From positions 186,001 to 250,000 of the forward strand of contig NZ_SCSK01000006.1 in the NCBI RefSeq assembly GCF_004297875.1: a stretch of DNA of 64,000 nucleotides. The letters are read 5' to 3'. The stretch comes from Pandoraea sp. (GTDB lineage: Bacteria; Pseudomonadota; Gammaproteobacteria; Burkholderiales; Burkholderiaceae). Below the pieces are notes generated by a model that was not told the origin of the DNA, did no database searches, and saw only the letters and a list, made by a program, of their open reading frames with translations. The first letter of the stretch is position 1; every line of letters begins with the position of its first letter. Shown piece by piece: positions 19,049 to 27,677 of the stretch. Position numbers and translations under genes: made by a program.

Positions 19049-19915
19049 ATGCAAGGATGGTCGGATCAACCTACGTACGGCTGGCGCAAGCGCCTTTACA
19101 CCATCATCTTCGAGGCCGACACCACGGCCGGACGCCGTTTCGACGAAGTCCTCCTGGTAGCGATCTGCGCCAGCGTGCTGGTGGTCGTGCTGGGCAGCGT
19201 GCCGGCGATCCAGGCTCGCGCCAGCACACTGCTGTGGCTGCTCGAATGGCTGTTCACGCTCGCCTTTACCGTCGAATATGTCGCCCGGCTGGCGTGCGTG
19301 CGCCACCCGTGGCGCTACGCGCTGTCCCTCTACGGGCTGGTCGATCTCGCGTCGATTTTACCGACCTACCTGGCAATTCTGGTCCCTGAACTTTACTACC
19401 TGATCGACGTGCGCTTGCTGCGCCTGATGCGCGTGTTCCGAATCCTGCGACTGAGCGCCTATGTCAGCGAGGCCAGCGTTCTGCGCGAGGCACTCTATCA
19501 TGCGCGCCGCAAAATATTCGTATTCCTGATTTTTGTGAGCATCGTAGTGATCATCATCGGCACACTGATGACCATCATCGAGGGCCCGGCACACGGCTTC
19601 ACCAGCATTCCGGTCGGCATCTACTGGGCCATCGTCACGCTCAGCACCACCGGCTACGGCGATCTGGTGCCGCGCACGCCGCTTGGCCAGGCGATCACGG
19701 CCTGCGTTATCCTGCTCGGCTATGGCGTGATCGCCATTCCAACCGGCATCATGGGCGCCGAAATCTCCGCGTCGATGCGGCGCCGGCCGGTCACCACCCG
19801 CACCTGCACGCATTGCATGACCGAAGGGCACGATCTCGATGCGCGCTTTTGCAAACACTGCGGCCAAGCCTTGTCGCCTCACCAATTCGACGAACACGCG
19901 ATACGCTCACGATGA
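19049..19915 (+). CDS. Voltage-gated potassium channel with C-terminal zinc ribbon
   Basis: A 288-residue six-transmembrane ion channel. The S4 voltage sensor is plain in DVRLLRLMRVFRILRLS, with Arg at every third position, and the pore carries the K+ selectivity filter TTGYGD. After the last helix (ACVILLGYGVIAIPTGIMG) come two CxxC pairs, CTHC and CKHC 15 residues apart, a zinc ribbon. It sits inside the glycolate oxidase cluster: its ATG is 2 bases after the glcD stop, and its own stop overlaps the glcE start as ATGA. A K+ channel in a glycolate operon is unexpected; it could balance charge during substrate uptake, but this is speculation. Confidence 0.9.
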   Translation: MQGWSDQPTYGWRKRLYTIIFEADTTAGRRFDEVLLVAICASVLVVVLGSVPAIQARASTLLWLLEWLFTLAFTVEYVARLACVRHPWRYALSLYGLVDLASILPTYLAILVPELYYLIDVRLLRLMRVFRILRLSAYVSEASVLREALYHARRKIFVFLIFVSIVVIIIGTLMTIIEGPAHGFTSIPVGIYWAIVTLSTTGYGDLVPRTPLGQAITACVILLGYGVIAIPTGIMGAEISASMRRRPVTTRTCTHCMTEGHDLDARFCKHCGQALSPHQFDEHAIRSR

Positions 19916-20985
19916 ATACCGTACTCGAACAATTTCGCGCGGCGATTGAAACCGCCACGGCAACACATCAACCGCTGCAATTGCGCGGCGGCGGCACCAA
20001 GCAGTGGTACGGCCAGCAGCTTGCCGGCCAAGTGCTCGATACGCGGCCCTACCGGGGAGTGATCGCCTACGATCCTGCCGAGCTGGTCATCACCGCGCGG
20101 TGCGGCACGCCGCTGGCCGAAATCGAGGCGGTGCTGGCCGAGAAAAATCAGTTGCTGCCGTTCGAGCCGCCGTATTTCGGCCCGCATGCGACCTTCGGGG
20201 GTTGCGTCGCCGCCGGACTGTCCGGACCGCGCCGGCAAGCGGCCGGCGCGGTCCGCGATTTCGTGCTGGGCGCCTCGCTGATGGACGGCAAGGGGCAGGT
20301 GCTGAACTTCGGCGGACAGGTCATGAAGAACGTCGCGGGGTACGACGTGGCGCGCCTGCTGGCCGGCTCGCTGGGCATTCTCGGACTGATTCTCGAGGTC
20401 TCGATCAAGGTCATGCCGCAGCCGTTCGCCGAATTGACCCTGCGCTTCGAAATGAATGCCGTGGACGCCGTGCGCAAGCTCAATGAATGGGGCGGGCAGC
20501 CATTGCCTATCACCGCCAGCGCTTGGCACGACGACATGCTGGCCGTTCGCCTGTCGGGCGCCTCGGCAGCCATCAAGGCCGCGCGCGTCAAGCTCGGCGG
20601 TGAGCTGGTCGATGCGATCCACGCGGCCAAGTTCTGGCAGGGCGTGCGCGAGCATACCGACACGTTTTTCGCTGACGCGGGCCCCGACCGCGCCTTGTGG
20701 CGACTCTCGCTGCCGCCAATCACGGAGCCGCATCGCCTGCCCGGCAAACAGCTGATCGAATGGGGCGGTGCTCAGCGCTGGTGGATCACCGATGCCGACG
20801 CGCAGAGCGTGCGCAGCGCCGCCCGCCAGGCCGGCGGTCACGCAACGCTGTTCCGCTACGGCGAGGCCAGCGCGGGGGTGTTCACGCCGCTGGCGGTGCC
20901 ACTGATGCGAATTCACCGCAATCTGAAGGCGGCCTTCGATCCGGCCGGCATTTTCAACCCGGGACGGATGTATCCGGAACTCTGA
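19912..20985 (+). CDS. glcE: Glycolate oxidase FAD-binding subunit GlcE
   Basis: The second flavin-fold subunit of the GlcDEF complex, 357 residues from the ATG at 19912, which overlaps the stop of the channel gene. It carries QLRGGGTKQWYG at the N-terminus, then FEPPYFGPHATFGGCVAAGLSGPRRQAAGAVRD (typical of GlcE) in short stretches and QVMKNVAGYDVARLLAGSLG. It is shorter than GlcD and lacks most of its C-terminal catalytic domain, ending DPAGIFNPGRMYPEL. Followed 28 bases later by glcF. Confidence 0.94.
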   Translation: MNTVLEQFRAAIETATATHQPLQLRGGGTKQWYGQQLAGQVLDTRPYRGVIAYDPAELVITARCGTPLAEIEAVLAEKNQLLPFEPPYFGPHATFGGCVAAGLSGPRRQAAGAVRDFVLGASLMDGKGQVLNFGGQVMKNVAGYDVARLLAGSLGILGLILEVSIKVMPQPFAELTLRFEMNAVDAVRKLNEWGGQPLPITASAWHDDMLAVRLSGASAAIKAARVKLGGELVDAIHAAKFWQGVREHTDTFFADAGPDRALWRLSLPPITEPHRLPGKQLIEWGGAQRWWITDADAQSVRSAARQAGGHATLFRYGEASAGVFTPLAVPLMRIHRNLKAAFDPAGIFNPGRMYPEL

Positions 20986-21013
20986 GTTCGGCCGATCTCG
21001 AGGAGCCCGCGCC

Positions 21014-22237
21014 ATGCAAACCCATCTCGCTGATTTCATTCGCGGCACCCCGGCCGGCGACGAGGCTGACGCTATCCTGCGCAAGTGCGTGCACTGCGGA
21101 TTCTGCACCGCCACTTGCCCGACCTACCAGTTACTGGGCGATGAGCTCGACGGCCCGCGCGGACGCATCTATCTGATCAAGCAAATGCTCGAGGGCAGCG
21201 ACATCAGTACCCGGACCATCGGCCACCTGGACCGCTGCCTGACCTGCCGCAGTTGCGAAACGACCTGCCCGTCGGGCGTCGAGTACGGGCATCTGGTCGA
21301 CATCGGCCGGCAGGTCGCCGAGCAGCGGGCGCGACGTCCGTTCCTGCAGCGCGCGCAGCGCAAGTTTCTGTCGACCTTGCTGCCCAATCCGCATTTGTTC
21401 GGCCCGGCATTGCGCCTGGGACAGTTTCTGCGGCCGGTGTTGCCGCGCCGGCTGCGCCGCAAAATTCCGTTGCACGGCAGCAGCGGCCAGTGGCCCCGGC
21501 AAACCCATCAGCGCAAGATGCTGATGCTGGCCGGCTGCGTGCAGCCGGCGATGCTGCCCAACATCAATGGCGCGACCGCGCGCGTGTTCGACGCTGTCGA
21601 GATCCAGTTGATCATGGCCCCCGAGGCGGGCTGTTGCGGTGCGATCCGGCACCACCTGAGCGACTCGGCCGGCGCGCTGGATGATATGCGGCGCAACATC
21701 GACGCGTGGTGGCCTCATATCCAGCAGGGCGTCGAATCGATCGTGATCAATGCCTCCGGTTGCGGCGCGATGGTCAAGGAGTACGGACACCTCTTGCGGC
21801 ACGACTCGCGCTACGCCGCCAAGGCCGAGCGCATCGCGGCGGCCGCGCGTGACGTGAGCGAGATTCTGCCGGCGCATGCGCCGACACTCAAGCAGCGCAC
21901 GCACCGCCCCGGTACTCAGGTGGTCGCCTATCATCCTCCCTGCACGCTGCAGCACGGCCAGCAACTGCGTGGCGACGTCGAGCGCTTGCTGCTTGAGTTG
22001 GGTGTCAATCTCAAGCCGATTCAAGACAGTCACTTATGCTGCGGCTCGGCTGGCACCTACTCGTTGCTGCAGCCAGAACTTGCCACGCGCCTGCGCGACA
22101 ATAAACTGACGCAATGCGAGGCACACCGTCCCGCGATGATCCTGTCGGCCAACGTGGGCTGCATTGCGCACCTGCAAAGCGGCACGCGCACGCCAGTCAA
22201 GCATTGGATCGAATTGGTGGACAGCCTGCTGGTATGA
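21014..22237 (+). CDS. glcF: Glycolate oxidase iron-sulfur subunit GlcF
   Basis: It carries electrons from the GlcDE flavins to the respiratory chain. The 407 residues contain two 4Fe-4S motifs near the N-terminus, CVHCGFCTATCP and CLTCRSCETTCP, and two CCG-type domains, seen as APEAGCCGAIRHH and DSHLCCGSAGTYS. An AGGAGCCC ribosome site precedes the ATG. It is followed 19 bases after its stop by the LrgA-like gene, so transport and oxidation genes are probably one operon. Confidence 0.95.
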   Translation: MQTHLADFIRGTPAGDEADAILRKCVHCGFCTATCPTYQLLGDELDGPRGRIYLIKQMLEGSDISTRTIGHLDRCLTCRSCETTCPSGVEYGHLVDIGRQVAEQRARRPFLQRAQRKFLSTLLPNPHLFGPALRLGQFLRPVLPRRLRRKIPLHGSSGQWPRQTHQRKMLMLAGCVQPAMLPNINGATARVFDAVEIQLIMAPEAGCCGAIRHHLSDSAGALDDMRRNIDAWWPHIQQGVESIVINASGCGAMVKEYGHLLRHDSRYAAKAERIAAAARDVSEILPAHAPTLKQRTHRPGTQVVAYHPPCTLQHGQQLRGDVERLLLELGVNLKPIQDSHLCCGSAGTYSLLQPELATRLRDNKLTQCEAHRPAMILSANVGCIAHLQSGTRTPVKHWIELVDSLLV

Positions 22238-22256
22238 CATTCCCCCGGAGACCGAT

Positions 22257-22637
22257 ATGAAAGACAACCGGATGCTGACAACCTTCGCCGTGCTGCTGAT
22301 GTTTCAGACCATCGGCGAAACTCTCAGCTACTCGCTGCACCTGCCGATTCCGGGACCGGTCATCGGCATGGTCCTGCTATTACTCTGGCTACTGGCCAAC
22401 GAGCGGTTGCTGCCCGTCATCGCCCCCACTTCGCAGGAGTTGTTGCGTCATTTATCGCTCTTGTTCGTGCCTGCCGGCGTCGGCATCATGGCGCAGGCCC
22501 ATACGCTGAGCGGACAGTGGCTGGCGATCGTCGCGGCGCTGGTCATCAGCACGGCCCTGACCATCACGGTCACGGCACTGGTCACGCAAGCGCTGATCCG
22601 CTGGCAGGAAAAACGCCGCACGGAGCATGCCGCATGA
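22257..22637 (+). CDS. CidA/LrgA family membrane protein
   Basis: A 126-residue membrane protein with about four helices (TTFAVLLMFQTIGETLS, PVIGMVLLLLWLLA, LLFVPAGVGIMAQ, LAIVAALVISTALTITV). LPIPGPVIGM and LFVPAGVGIM are signatures of the LrgA/CidA/YohJ family. The family was named for control of murein hydrolases, but plant PLGG1, an LrgA-LrgB fusion, exports glycolate and glycerate, and bacterial LrgAB has been tied to pyruvate uptake. Placement right after glcF makes a role in glycolate (or lactate) transport likely, by inference. CGGAG precedes the ATG at 22257. It overlaps lrgB by 4 bases. Confidence 0.88.
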   Translation: MKDNRMLTTFAVLLMFQTIGETLSYSLHLPIPGPVIGMVLLLLWLLANERLLPVIAPTSQELLRHLSLLFVPAGVGIMAQAHTLSGQWLAIVAALVISTALTITVTALVTQALIRWQEKRRTEHAA

Positions 22638-23353
22638 CACCCCGCATTGCAGCCATATGGGTCTACCTGGCAACCACGCCGTTGCTGGGCCTGACCGCCA
22701 CCTTGCTGGCCTATCTCGCCGCATTCGCTATCTATCAGCGCTGCCGCTTCAATCCGCTGGCGAATCCGGTTGCCATCGCCGTCGCGTTGCTGGTCACGGT
22801 ACTGACGCTCACCCATACGCCGTACCCGACCTATTTCGAGGGCGCCCAGTTCGTGCACTTCCTGCTCGGCCCGGCCACCGTAGCGCTGGCCGTGCCGCTT
22901 TATCAGCAGTGGCCGCGCCTGCGCCGCCATGCGATCCCGTTGCTCGGCGGCCTGCTGGCGGGCTCGCTCACCGCGATCGTGTCGGGCACCGGCATTGCCA
23001 TGCTGCTGGGCGCGTCTCGCACCACGACACTGTCGATTGCCCCCAAATCCGTGACCACGCCGATCGCCATGGGCATTGCGGACAAAATCGGCGGCTTGCC
23101 ATCGCTGACCGCGGTGCTGGTGATCTCGACCGGGATTCTCGGCGCCATCCTCGCGACCTTCATCCTGAATGCGCTGCGCATCAAGGACTATGCGGTGCGT
23201 GGCTTTGCCACCGGCGTCGCTGCTCACGGTATCGGCACCGCGCGCGCGTTTCAGGTGAGCGACGAGGCCGGCGCGTTTGCGGGTCTGGGCATGGGTCTCA
23301 ACGGCGTGCTCACGCCGATTCTGGTTCCGCTGCTGCTCAGTCTGTGGCATTGA
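22634..23353 (+). CDS. LrgB family membrane protein (partner of the LrgA-like protein)
   Basis: A 239-residue polytopic protein. The start is the ATG at 22634 overlapping the preceding stop (ATGA), so the pair is translationally coupled. Family features: FLLGPATVALAVPLY, GSGTGIAMLLGAS-like stretch (VSGTGIAMLLG), LSIAPKSVTTPIAMGIADKIGG and AAHGIGTARAF. With the gene before it, it would form the two-part transporter equivalent to plant PLGG1. It ends convergently with gpx, 30 bases apart, over a short GC-rich hairpin lacking a T run. Confidence 0.9.
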   Translation: MTPRIAAIWVYLATTPLLGLTATLLAYLAAFAIYQRCRFNPLANPVAIAVALLVTVLTLTHTPYPTYFEGAQFVHFLLGPATVALAVPLYQQWPRLRRHAIPLLGGLLAGSLTAIVSGTGIAMLLGASRTTTLSIAPKSVTTPIAMGIADKIGGLPSLTAVLVISTGILGAILATFILNALRIKDYAVRGFATGVAAHGIGTARAFQVSDEAGAFAGLGMGLNGVLTPILVPLLLSLWH

Positions 23354-23383
23354 GCGCCGGTTGGCGCCGGGCGCTGACGCGAT

Positions 23384-23872
23384 TCAGGCCGGCGGCAGCG
23401 CCGCCTCGATATCCTGCTGCAACTCTTCGGGCTTGGTGGTTGGGGCGTAGCGCTTGAGCACCTGGCCATCGGCGCCGACCAGGAACTTGGTGAAGTTCCA
23501 TTTGATCGCATGAGTCCCGAGCACACCGGGCTTTTCGGCCGTCAGCCACTGATAGAGCGGATGTGCGCCGGATCCGTTGACATCGATCTTCGCAAACATC
23601 GGGAAAGTCACGCCAAATGTCGTATCGCAAAAGCTGCGTATTTCCTCCGCGCTGCCGGGCTCCTGCGCACCAAACTGATTGCACGGAAAACCCAGGACGA
23701 CCAGACCGCGCGCGCCATATTGCTGATAGAGGCGCTCGAGCCCGGCATATTGCGGCGTGAAACCGCATTGGCTGGCGGTATTGACGATCAGCAGCGTCTT
23801 GCCCGCGTATTGGCGCAACGGCACTTCCTCGCCGCTCAAGGTTCGCACGGAAAAATCGTAGATATTGCTCAT
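23384..23872 (-). CDS. Glutathione peroxidase family protein
   Basis: It reduces hydrogen peroxide or lipid hydroperoxides using thiols. From the ATG at 23872 (MSNIYDFSV) it has 162 residues, normal for bacterial Gpx. The catalytic cysteine lies in VNTASQCGFTPQY, with a plain Cys codon rather than selenocysteine; VLGFPCNQFGAQEPG and IKWNFTKFLVG supply the Gln and Trp/Asn of the active site. Bacterial Cys-type enzymes often use thioredoxin rather than glutathione. It is on the same strand as pilT, 52 bases downstream of it. Confidence 0.93.
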   Translation of the reverse strand: MSNIYDFSVRTLSGEEVPLRQYAGKTLLIVNTASQCGFTPQYAGLERLYQQYGARGLVVLGFPCNQFGAQEPGSAEEIRSFCDTTFGVTFPMFAKIDVNGSGAHPLYQWLTAEKPGVLGTHAIKWNFTKFLVGADGQVLKRYAPTTKPEELQQDIEAALPPA

Positions 23873-23924
23873 GATTGCCTCGCCCGCCGTTGAACACGTC
23901 GCAGTGTGCCATAGATCCGGCCTC

Positions 23925-24959
23925 TTAGCGGCCCGGCTGGGTTGACGCCCGCGCCGCCGGCTGGCGCTCGATCCTGCCCTGCGCGGCCAGTGCTGCGAGG
24001 TGTTGCTCGAAGGTTTGCATGCCAAGATGCTGGCCGGTCTGCAGCACCGATTGAAGTTGGGCCGTCTTGCCCTCGCGGATCAGATTGCGCGCGGCCGGGG
24101 TAGTCAGAAAAATCTCTTGCGCGGCGACCCGGCCAGGGCCGTCGGCACGCCTGACCAGTACCTGGGCAATCACGGCTTCGAGCGATTCGGCCAGCAAAGA
24201 GCGCGCAGCCTGTTTCTCGTCACCGGGAAACACGTCGACGATGCGCTCCACAGCCTGCGCGGCCGAACGGGTATGCAGCGTGCCGAACACGAGGTGGCCG
24301 GTTTCGGCTGCCGTCAGGGCCAGCCGAATAGTGTCGAGATCGCGAAGCTCGCCCAGCAGAATCGCGTCCGGATCTTCGCGCAACGCCGCGCGCAAGGCGC
24401 TGGCAAAGCTGTGCGTGTGCGCGCCGACTTCGCGCTGCGTCACCAGGCTGCGATGCGACGCATGCACGTATTCGATCGGATCCTCGATGGTCAGAATGTG
24501 CCCGGCATGGCATCGATTGCGGTGATCGAGCAGCGCCGCCAGAGTGGTCGATTTACCCGAGCCGGTAGGCCCGGTCACCAGCACCAGTCCAGCCGCCTTG
24601 AACGACAGCGCGCCCAGTATCTCCGGCAAACGCAACGACTCCAGCGACGGCACGTCCCGCGCGATCAGACGCATCGCGGCAGCCGGCCCGCGAGCCTGCC
24701 AGAACGCATTGACGCGCACACGCGGCAAGCCGGGCCAGTCGAGCGAGAAATCGCATTCGTGCCGCGCCGCATGGCGCGCACGCTGAGCTTCGTCCATCAA
24801 GTCCTGCAGGGCTGCGGCAATGTCATCGCCGCCGAGTTGCGGGCAATCGCAGGGCGCCAGTTCGCCATCGATGCGCAGACACGGCGGCATGCCCGCCGAC
24901 AAATGCAGATCCGAGGCGCCGCACTGCGCCGCGCGCCGGAGAAGCTCGCCAAGTTCCAT
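23925..24959 (-). CDS. pilT: PilT-type retraction ATPase
   Basis: A hexameric ATPase that powers retraction of type IV pili from the cytoplasmic side. The 344 residues match PilT. Features: SDLHLSAGMPP at the N-terminus, Walker A GPTGSGKST, the Asp box region ILTIEDPIEYVH, Walker B DAILLGELRD (usually VGEMRD) and the His box TGHLVFGTLHT. No other pilus gene is nearby, so it is a lone PilT locus, as is usual in many betaproteobacteria where it sits beside yggS and proC. It is divergent from yggS with 74 bases between the starts. Confidence 0.92.
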   Translation of the reverse strand: MELGELLRRAAQCGASDLHLSAGMPPCLRIDGELAPCDCPQLGGDDIAAALQDLMDEAQRARHAARHECDFSLDWPGLPRVRVNAFWQARGPAAAMRLIARDVPSLESLRLPEILGALSFKAAGLVLVTGPTGSGKSTTLAALLDHRNRCHAGHILTIEDPIEYVHASHRSLVTQREVGAHTHSFASALRAALREDPDAILLGELRDLDTIRLALTAAETGHLVFGTLHTRSAAQAVERIVDVFPGDEKQAARSLLAESLEAVIAQVLVRRADGPGRVAAQEIFLTTPAARNLIREGKTAQLQSVLQTGQHLGMQTFEQHLAALAAQGRIERQPAARASTQPGR

Positions 24960-24960
24960 T

Positions 24961-24966
24961 TATAAT
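24961..24966 (+). promoter_or_regulatory. Perfect -10 element TATAAT, likely of yggS-proC
   Basis: TATAAT lies 67 bases upstream of the yggS ATG, directly outside the pilT start codon on the opposite strand. The -35 region 17 bases upstream is poor and falls within pilT, so strength is uncertain. Confidence 0.4.
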
Positions 24967-25033
24967 CACTCCGATGAAGTCGTCTCGCGGCGCCACCTTG
25001 CGCCGGCCTCGCCGACCGTAGCATCGAGCCCCC

Positions 25034-25723
25034 ATGTCCACCATTGCTCTCAATCTGAAAAACGTCCTGCAGCGCATCGACGCGGCCACCGCACAAGCCG
25101 GCCGGCCCGCGCACAGCGTTGAACTGCTGGCCGTCTCGAAAACCGTCAGCGCCGACGTGGTGCGCGACGCATTTGCCGCCGGCCAACTGGCCTTTGGCGA
25201 AAACTATGTGCAGGAAGCGCTCGACAAGATCGCCGCGCTGGCGGACATTCGCGAGGCGCTGCAGTGGCATTTCATCGGCCCGCTGCAAAGCAACAAAACG
25301 CGCCCCGTCGCCGAGCAGTTCGACTGGGTGCATTCGATCGACCGGCTCAAGATCGCCGAGCGGCTATCTGCCCAGCGCCCCGCGCACCTCCCGCCGCTGC
25401 AGGTTTGCCTGCAGGTCAACATCAGCGGTGAAGCCAGCAAGAGCGGCGCCGCGGTAACCGAGGTGGCCCAATTGGCGCATCGGGTTGCCGCCTTGCCGCG
25501 CCTGAGACTGCGAGGTCTCATGGCCATCCCCGAGCCGCAGGACGATCCGGTCCTGCAGTGCGAGCCGTTTCGCGCGCTGCGCCACCTGTGGGAACAGTTG
25601 CGCGCCGAGGGCCTGGCGCTCGACACGCTCTCGATGGGCATGTCGGCGGATCTCGAGGCGGCCATCGCCGAAGGTGCTACTCTGGTACGCATCGGCACCG
25701 CGATCTTCGGTGCGCGCGCCTGA
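25034..25723 (+). CDS. YggS-family pyridoxal phosphate homeostasis protein
   Basis: A single-domain, alanine-racemase-fold PLP-binding protein of 229 residues that keeps free PLP low and affects amino acid metabolism; no enzyme activity is established. Signatures: VELLAVSKTVSADVV with the PLP lysine, FGENYVQEALDKI, WHFIGPLQSNK, LQVNISGEASKSG, LMAIPEPQ and LSMGMSADLEAAIAEGATLVRIGTAIFG. It is followed 34 bases later by proC, an arrangement seen in most proteobacteria, supporting co-transcription. Confidence 0.95.
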   Translation: MSTIALNLKNVLQRIDAATAQAGRPAHSVELLAVSKTVSADVVRDAFAAGQLAFGENYVQEALDKIAALADIREALQWHFIGPLQSNKTRPVAEQFDWVHSIDRLKIAERLSAQRPAHLPPLQVCLQVNISGEASKSGAAVTEVAQLAHRVAALPRLRLRGLMAIPEPQDDPVLQCEPFRALRHLWEQLRAEGLALDTLSMGMSADLEAAIAEGATLVRIGTAIFGARA

Positions 25724-25757
25724 CGGGATGTCTCTTTTATCGACAGTGAGGAGCTTC

Positions 25758-26570
25758 ATGAAAATCGCATTTATCGGTGGCGGCAATATGGCCGGCGCCC
25801 TGATCGGCGGCCTGCTCAGGCGGGGCGTGCCAGCAACCGACCTGAGCGCGGTCGACCTCTCGCCACAAACGTGCGAGCATCTGACGAAAACACACGGAAT
25901 CAACGCCAGCACGCAACTGAGCGAGCGTTTGCGCGACCAGGAAGCCATCGTGCTGGCTGTCAAGCCGCAGCACCTGAAGGAAGCGGCGCAGTCGCTTGCG
26001 CCCTATCTGCGCGGGCAGCTCGTCATCAGCATCGCCGCGGGCGTGCATGCGGCCGTGCTGTCGCGCTGGCTGGGTGGCTACGATCAGATCGTGCGCTGCA
26101 TGCCCAATACGCCGGCGCTGATCGGCAAGGGCATCTCCGGCCTTTGCGCGCTATCCGGCGTGGACACCTCGCGACGCCAGTTGGCGGAGCGCGTGTTGCA
26201 AGCCGCGGGGGAGGTCATTTGGTGCAATAACGAGGCACAGCTCGATGGCGTCACCGCGCTATCGGGCAGTGGTCCCGCCTACGTTTTCTACTTTATCGAG
26301 GCGATGCAGCAGGCAGCCGCCGAGCTGGGCTTCTCCGCTGCACAGGGCCGGCAGCTGGCGATCGCCACGGTCGCCGGAGCCGCCGAGCTCGCGGCACAGT
26401 CGAGCGAGCCGGCCAGCGTGCTGCGCGAGCGGGTTACCTCCAAGGGGGGCACCACGTTCGCGGCGCTGACGTCGTTCGAACACGACGGCGTGAAGGCCGC
26501 CATCGTGCGCGGTATTCACGCGGCGCACGCGCGCTCGCGCGAGCTTGGCGCGGAGTTGGGCGCCGATTAG
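25758..26570 (+). CDS. proC: Pyrroline-5-carboxylate reductase
   Basis: The last step of proline synthesis: reduces pyrroline-5-carboxylate with NAD(P)H. From the ATG at 25758 it has 270 residues. The start is set by the GTGAGGAG ribosome site 7-14 bases upstream and by the dinucleotide-binding IAFIGGGNMAGAL at the very N-terminus. Other features are RCMPNTPALIGKG, ALSGSGPAYVF and the C-terminal VTSKGGTTFAAL signature. It converges with ubiA. Confidence 0.96.
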   Translation: MKIAFIGGGNMAGALIGGLLRRGVPATDLSAVDLSPQTCEHLTKTHGINASTQLSERLRDQEAIVLAVKPQHLKEAAQSLAPYLRGQLVISIAAGVHAAVLSRWLGGYDQIVRCMPNTPALIGKGISGLCALSGVDTSRRQLAERVLQAAGEVIWCNNEAQLDGVTALSGSGPAYVFYFIEAMQQAAAELGFSAAQGRQLAIATVAGAAELAAQSSEPASVLRERVTSKGGTTFAALTSFEHDGVKAAIVRGIHAAHARSRELGAELGAD

Positions 26571-26603
26571 CGTTAGTCGCTCAGCCGCCGGCCCCACATG
26601 GGA

Positions 26604-27473
26604 TCAATGCGTCGGCGTAAGCAGGTAGTGAAAGAAAATACCGGCGAAAATCGCCGCGCCGAGCCAGTTGTTGTGGCGAAACGCGGCGAAACACCGCATG
26701 CGCTCACGCCCCCGAATCAGGAAGTAGTGATAGATGGCGCAGGCTAGCGCCACCGCGATGCCGAGCCAGAACGGCCAGCCGAACCGCAGGTGGTAGCCGA
26801 CCCCGCCGATAATGGCGAACATCGCGGCGTAGCAGGCCATCACGGCCGCCACGTCGCAGTGCCCGAACGTGATGGCCGATGTCTTGATGCCGATGTGCAC
26901 GTCGTCGTCCCGGTCGACCATCGCGTATTCGGTATCGTAGGCGACCGACCAGAAGACGTTGGCCAGCAGCAGCAGCCAGGCCAGCGGCGGCACATGCCCC
27001 TGCACCGCGGCAAACCCCATCGGAATCCCGAAGCCGAACGCGACGCCCAGGTAAGCCTGCGGAATGGCGAAAAAGCGCTTCATGAAAGGATAGCTGGCCG
27101 CCACGAACAATGCCGGCACGGACAGCCATTTGGTCAACCCATTGAGCGGCAGAATCAGCAAGAAGGCCGCCAGCGCGAGCACCCCGGCGACTGCCAGCGC
27201 TTCCCACGCGTCGATACGCCCCGAGGTCAACGGCCGCTCCTGGGTGCGTTTGACGTATTTGTCGAAATCGCGATCGGCGTAATCGTTGATTGCGCAACCG
27301 GCCGAGCGCATCAGAAACGTGCCCACGATAAATATCAGCAGCACACCCAGCGGTGGATGACCGTCCGAGGCGATCCACAGCGCATTGAGCGTCGGCCATA
27401 GCAGCAGGACCGTGCCGATCGGCTTATCAAGCCGAACCAGCCGGAAATACAGGGGCAAGCGTTGAGTGAGCAT
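26604..27473 (-). CDS. ubiA: 4-hydroxybenzoate polyprenyltransferase
   Basis: It attaches the polyprenyl tail to 4-hydroxybenzoate in ubiquinone synthesis, in the inner membrane. From the ATG at 27473 ([17 protein letters not shown]) it has 289 residues; an ATG six codons further upstream (27491) is an alternative. The first Asp-rich motif is [20 protein letters not shown] and the second is [12 protein letters not shown]. Eight or nine hydrophobic segments follow the usual pattern. No strong ribosome site distinguishes the starts. Its upstream neighbour on the opposite strand is the nrdD promoter region. Confidence 0.94.
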   Translation of the reverse strand: MLTQRLPLYFRLVRLDKPIGTVLLLWPTLNALWIASDGHPPLGVLLIFIVGTFLMRSAGCAINDYADRDFDKYVKRTQERPLTSGRIDAWEALAVAGVLALAAFLLILPLNGLTKWLSVPALFVAASYPFMKRFFAIPQAYLGVAFGFGIPMGFAAVQGHVPPLAWLLLLANVFWSVAYDTEYAMVDRDDDVHIGIKTSAITFGHCDVAAVMACYAAMFAIIGGVGYHLRFGWPFWLGIAVALACAIYHYFLIRGRERMRCFAAFRHNNWLGAAIFAGIFFHYLLTPTH

Positions 27474-27617
27474 GGCACACAGTCGAATCATCACATGTGC
27501 GCATTGTAGGACAGATGGCCGGTGCGGTACCTGTTGCCAAGCCCGACGCTGATGCTGACGCCGGCCATGATGTGCTGTGCCCGAGCGCACGACCGCGCCG
27601 GTGCGAGGCTCGTTCCT

Positions 27618-27631
27618 TTGACCTAGATCAC
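27618..27631 (+). promoter_or_regulatory. Fnr/Anr-like box upstream of nrdD
   Basis: TTGAC-CTAG-ATCAC differs from the Fnr/Anr consensus TTGAT-N4-ATCAA at one base in each half-site. Oxygen-responsive activation would fit an oxygen-sensitive reductase gene. It partly overlaps the first NrdR box. Binding is inferred from pattern only. Confidence 0.5.
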
Positions 27632-27645
27632 ACAATATTTTGTGG
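27630..27645 (+). promoter_or_regulatory. NrdR box 1 upstream of nrdD
   Basis: ACACAATATTTTGTGG agrees closely with the NrdR consensus aCaCwAtATaTwGtgT. NrdR is the dATP/ATP-sensing repressor of ribonucleotide reductase operons. The partner box starts 32 bases downstream, about three helical turns, as is typical of NrdR-controlled promoters. Confidence 0.7.
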
Positions 27646-27661
27646 TCAGAAAATACCATGA

Positions 27662-27677
27662 CCACAACCTATAGTGC
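27662..27677 (+). promoter_or_regulatory. NrdR box 2 upstream of nrdD, overlapping a -10-like element
   Basis: CCACAACCTATAGTGC matches the NrdR consensus at about 12 of 16 positions, including the key CAC, A and GTG bases. It contains TATAGT (27670-27675), a plausible -10 element, so NrdR binding would block RNA polymerase. The inner half-sites of the two boxes also form a perfect 9-bp inverted repeat, TTGTGGTCA (27640-27648) and TGACCACAA (27659-27667). Confidence 0.65.

Noticed and set aside
23353..23375. GC-rich hairpin AGCGC...GCGCT between lrgB and gpx as a terminator
   Set aside because: Stem is interrupted and no T run follows on either strand.
23384..23872. Selenocysteine in the glutathione peroxidase
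   Set aside because: The active-site codon in TASQCGF is an ordinary Cys codon.
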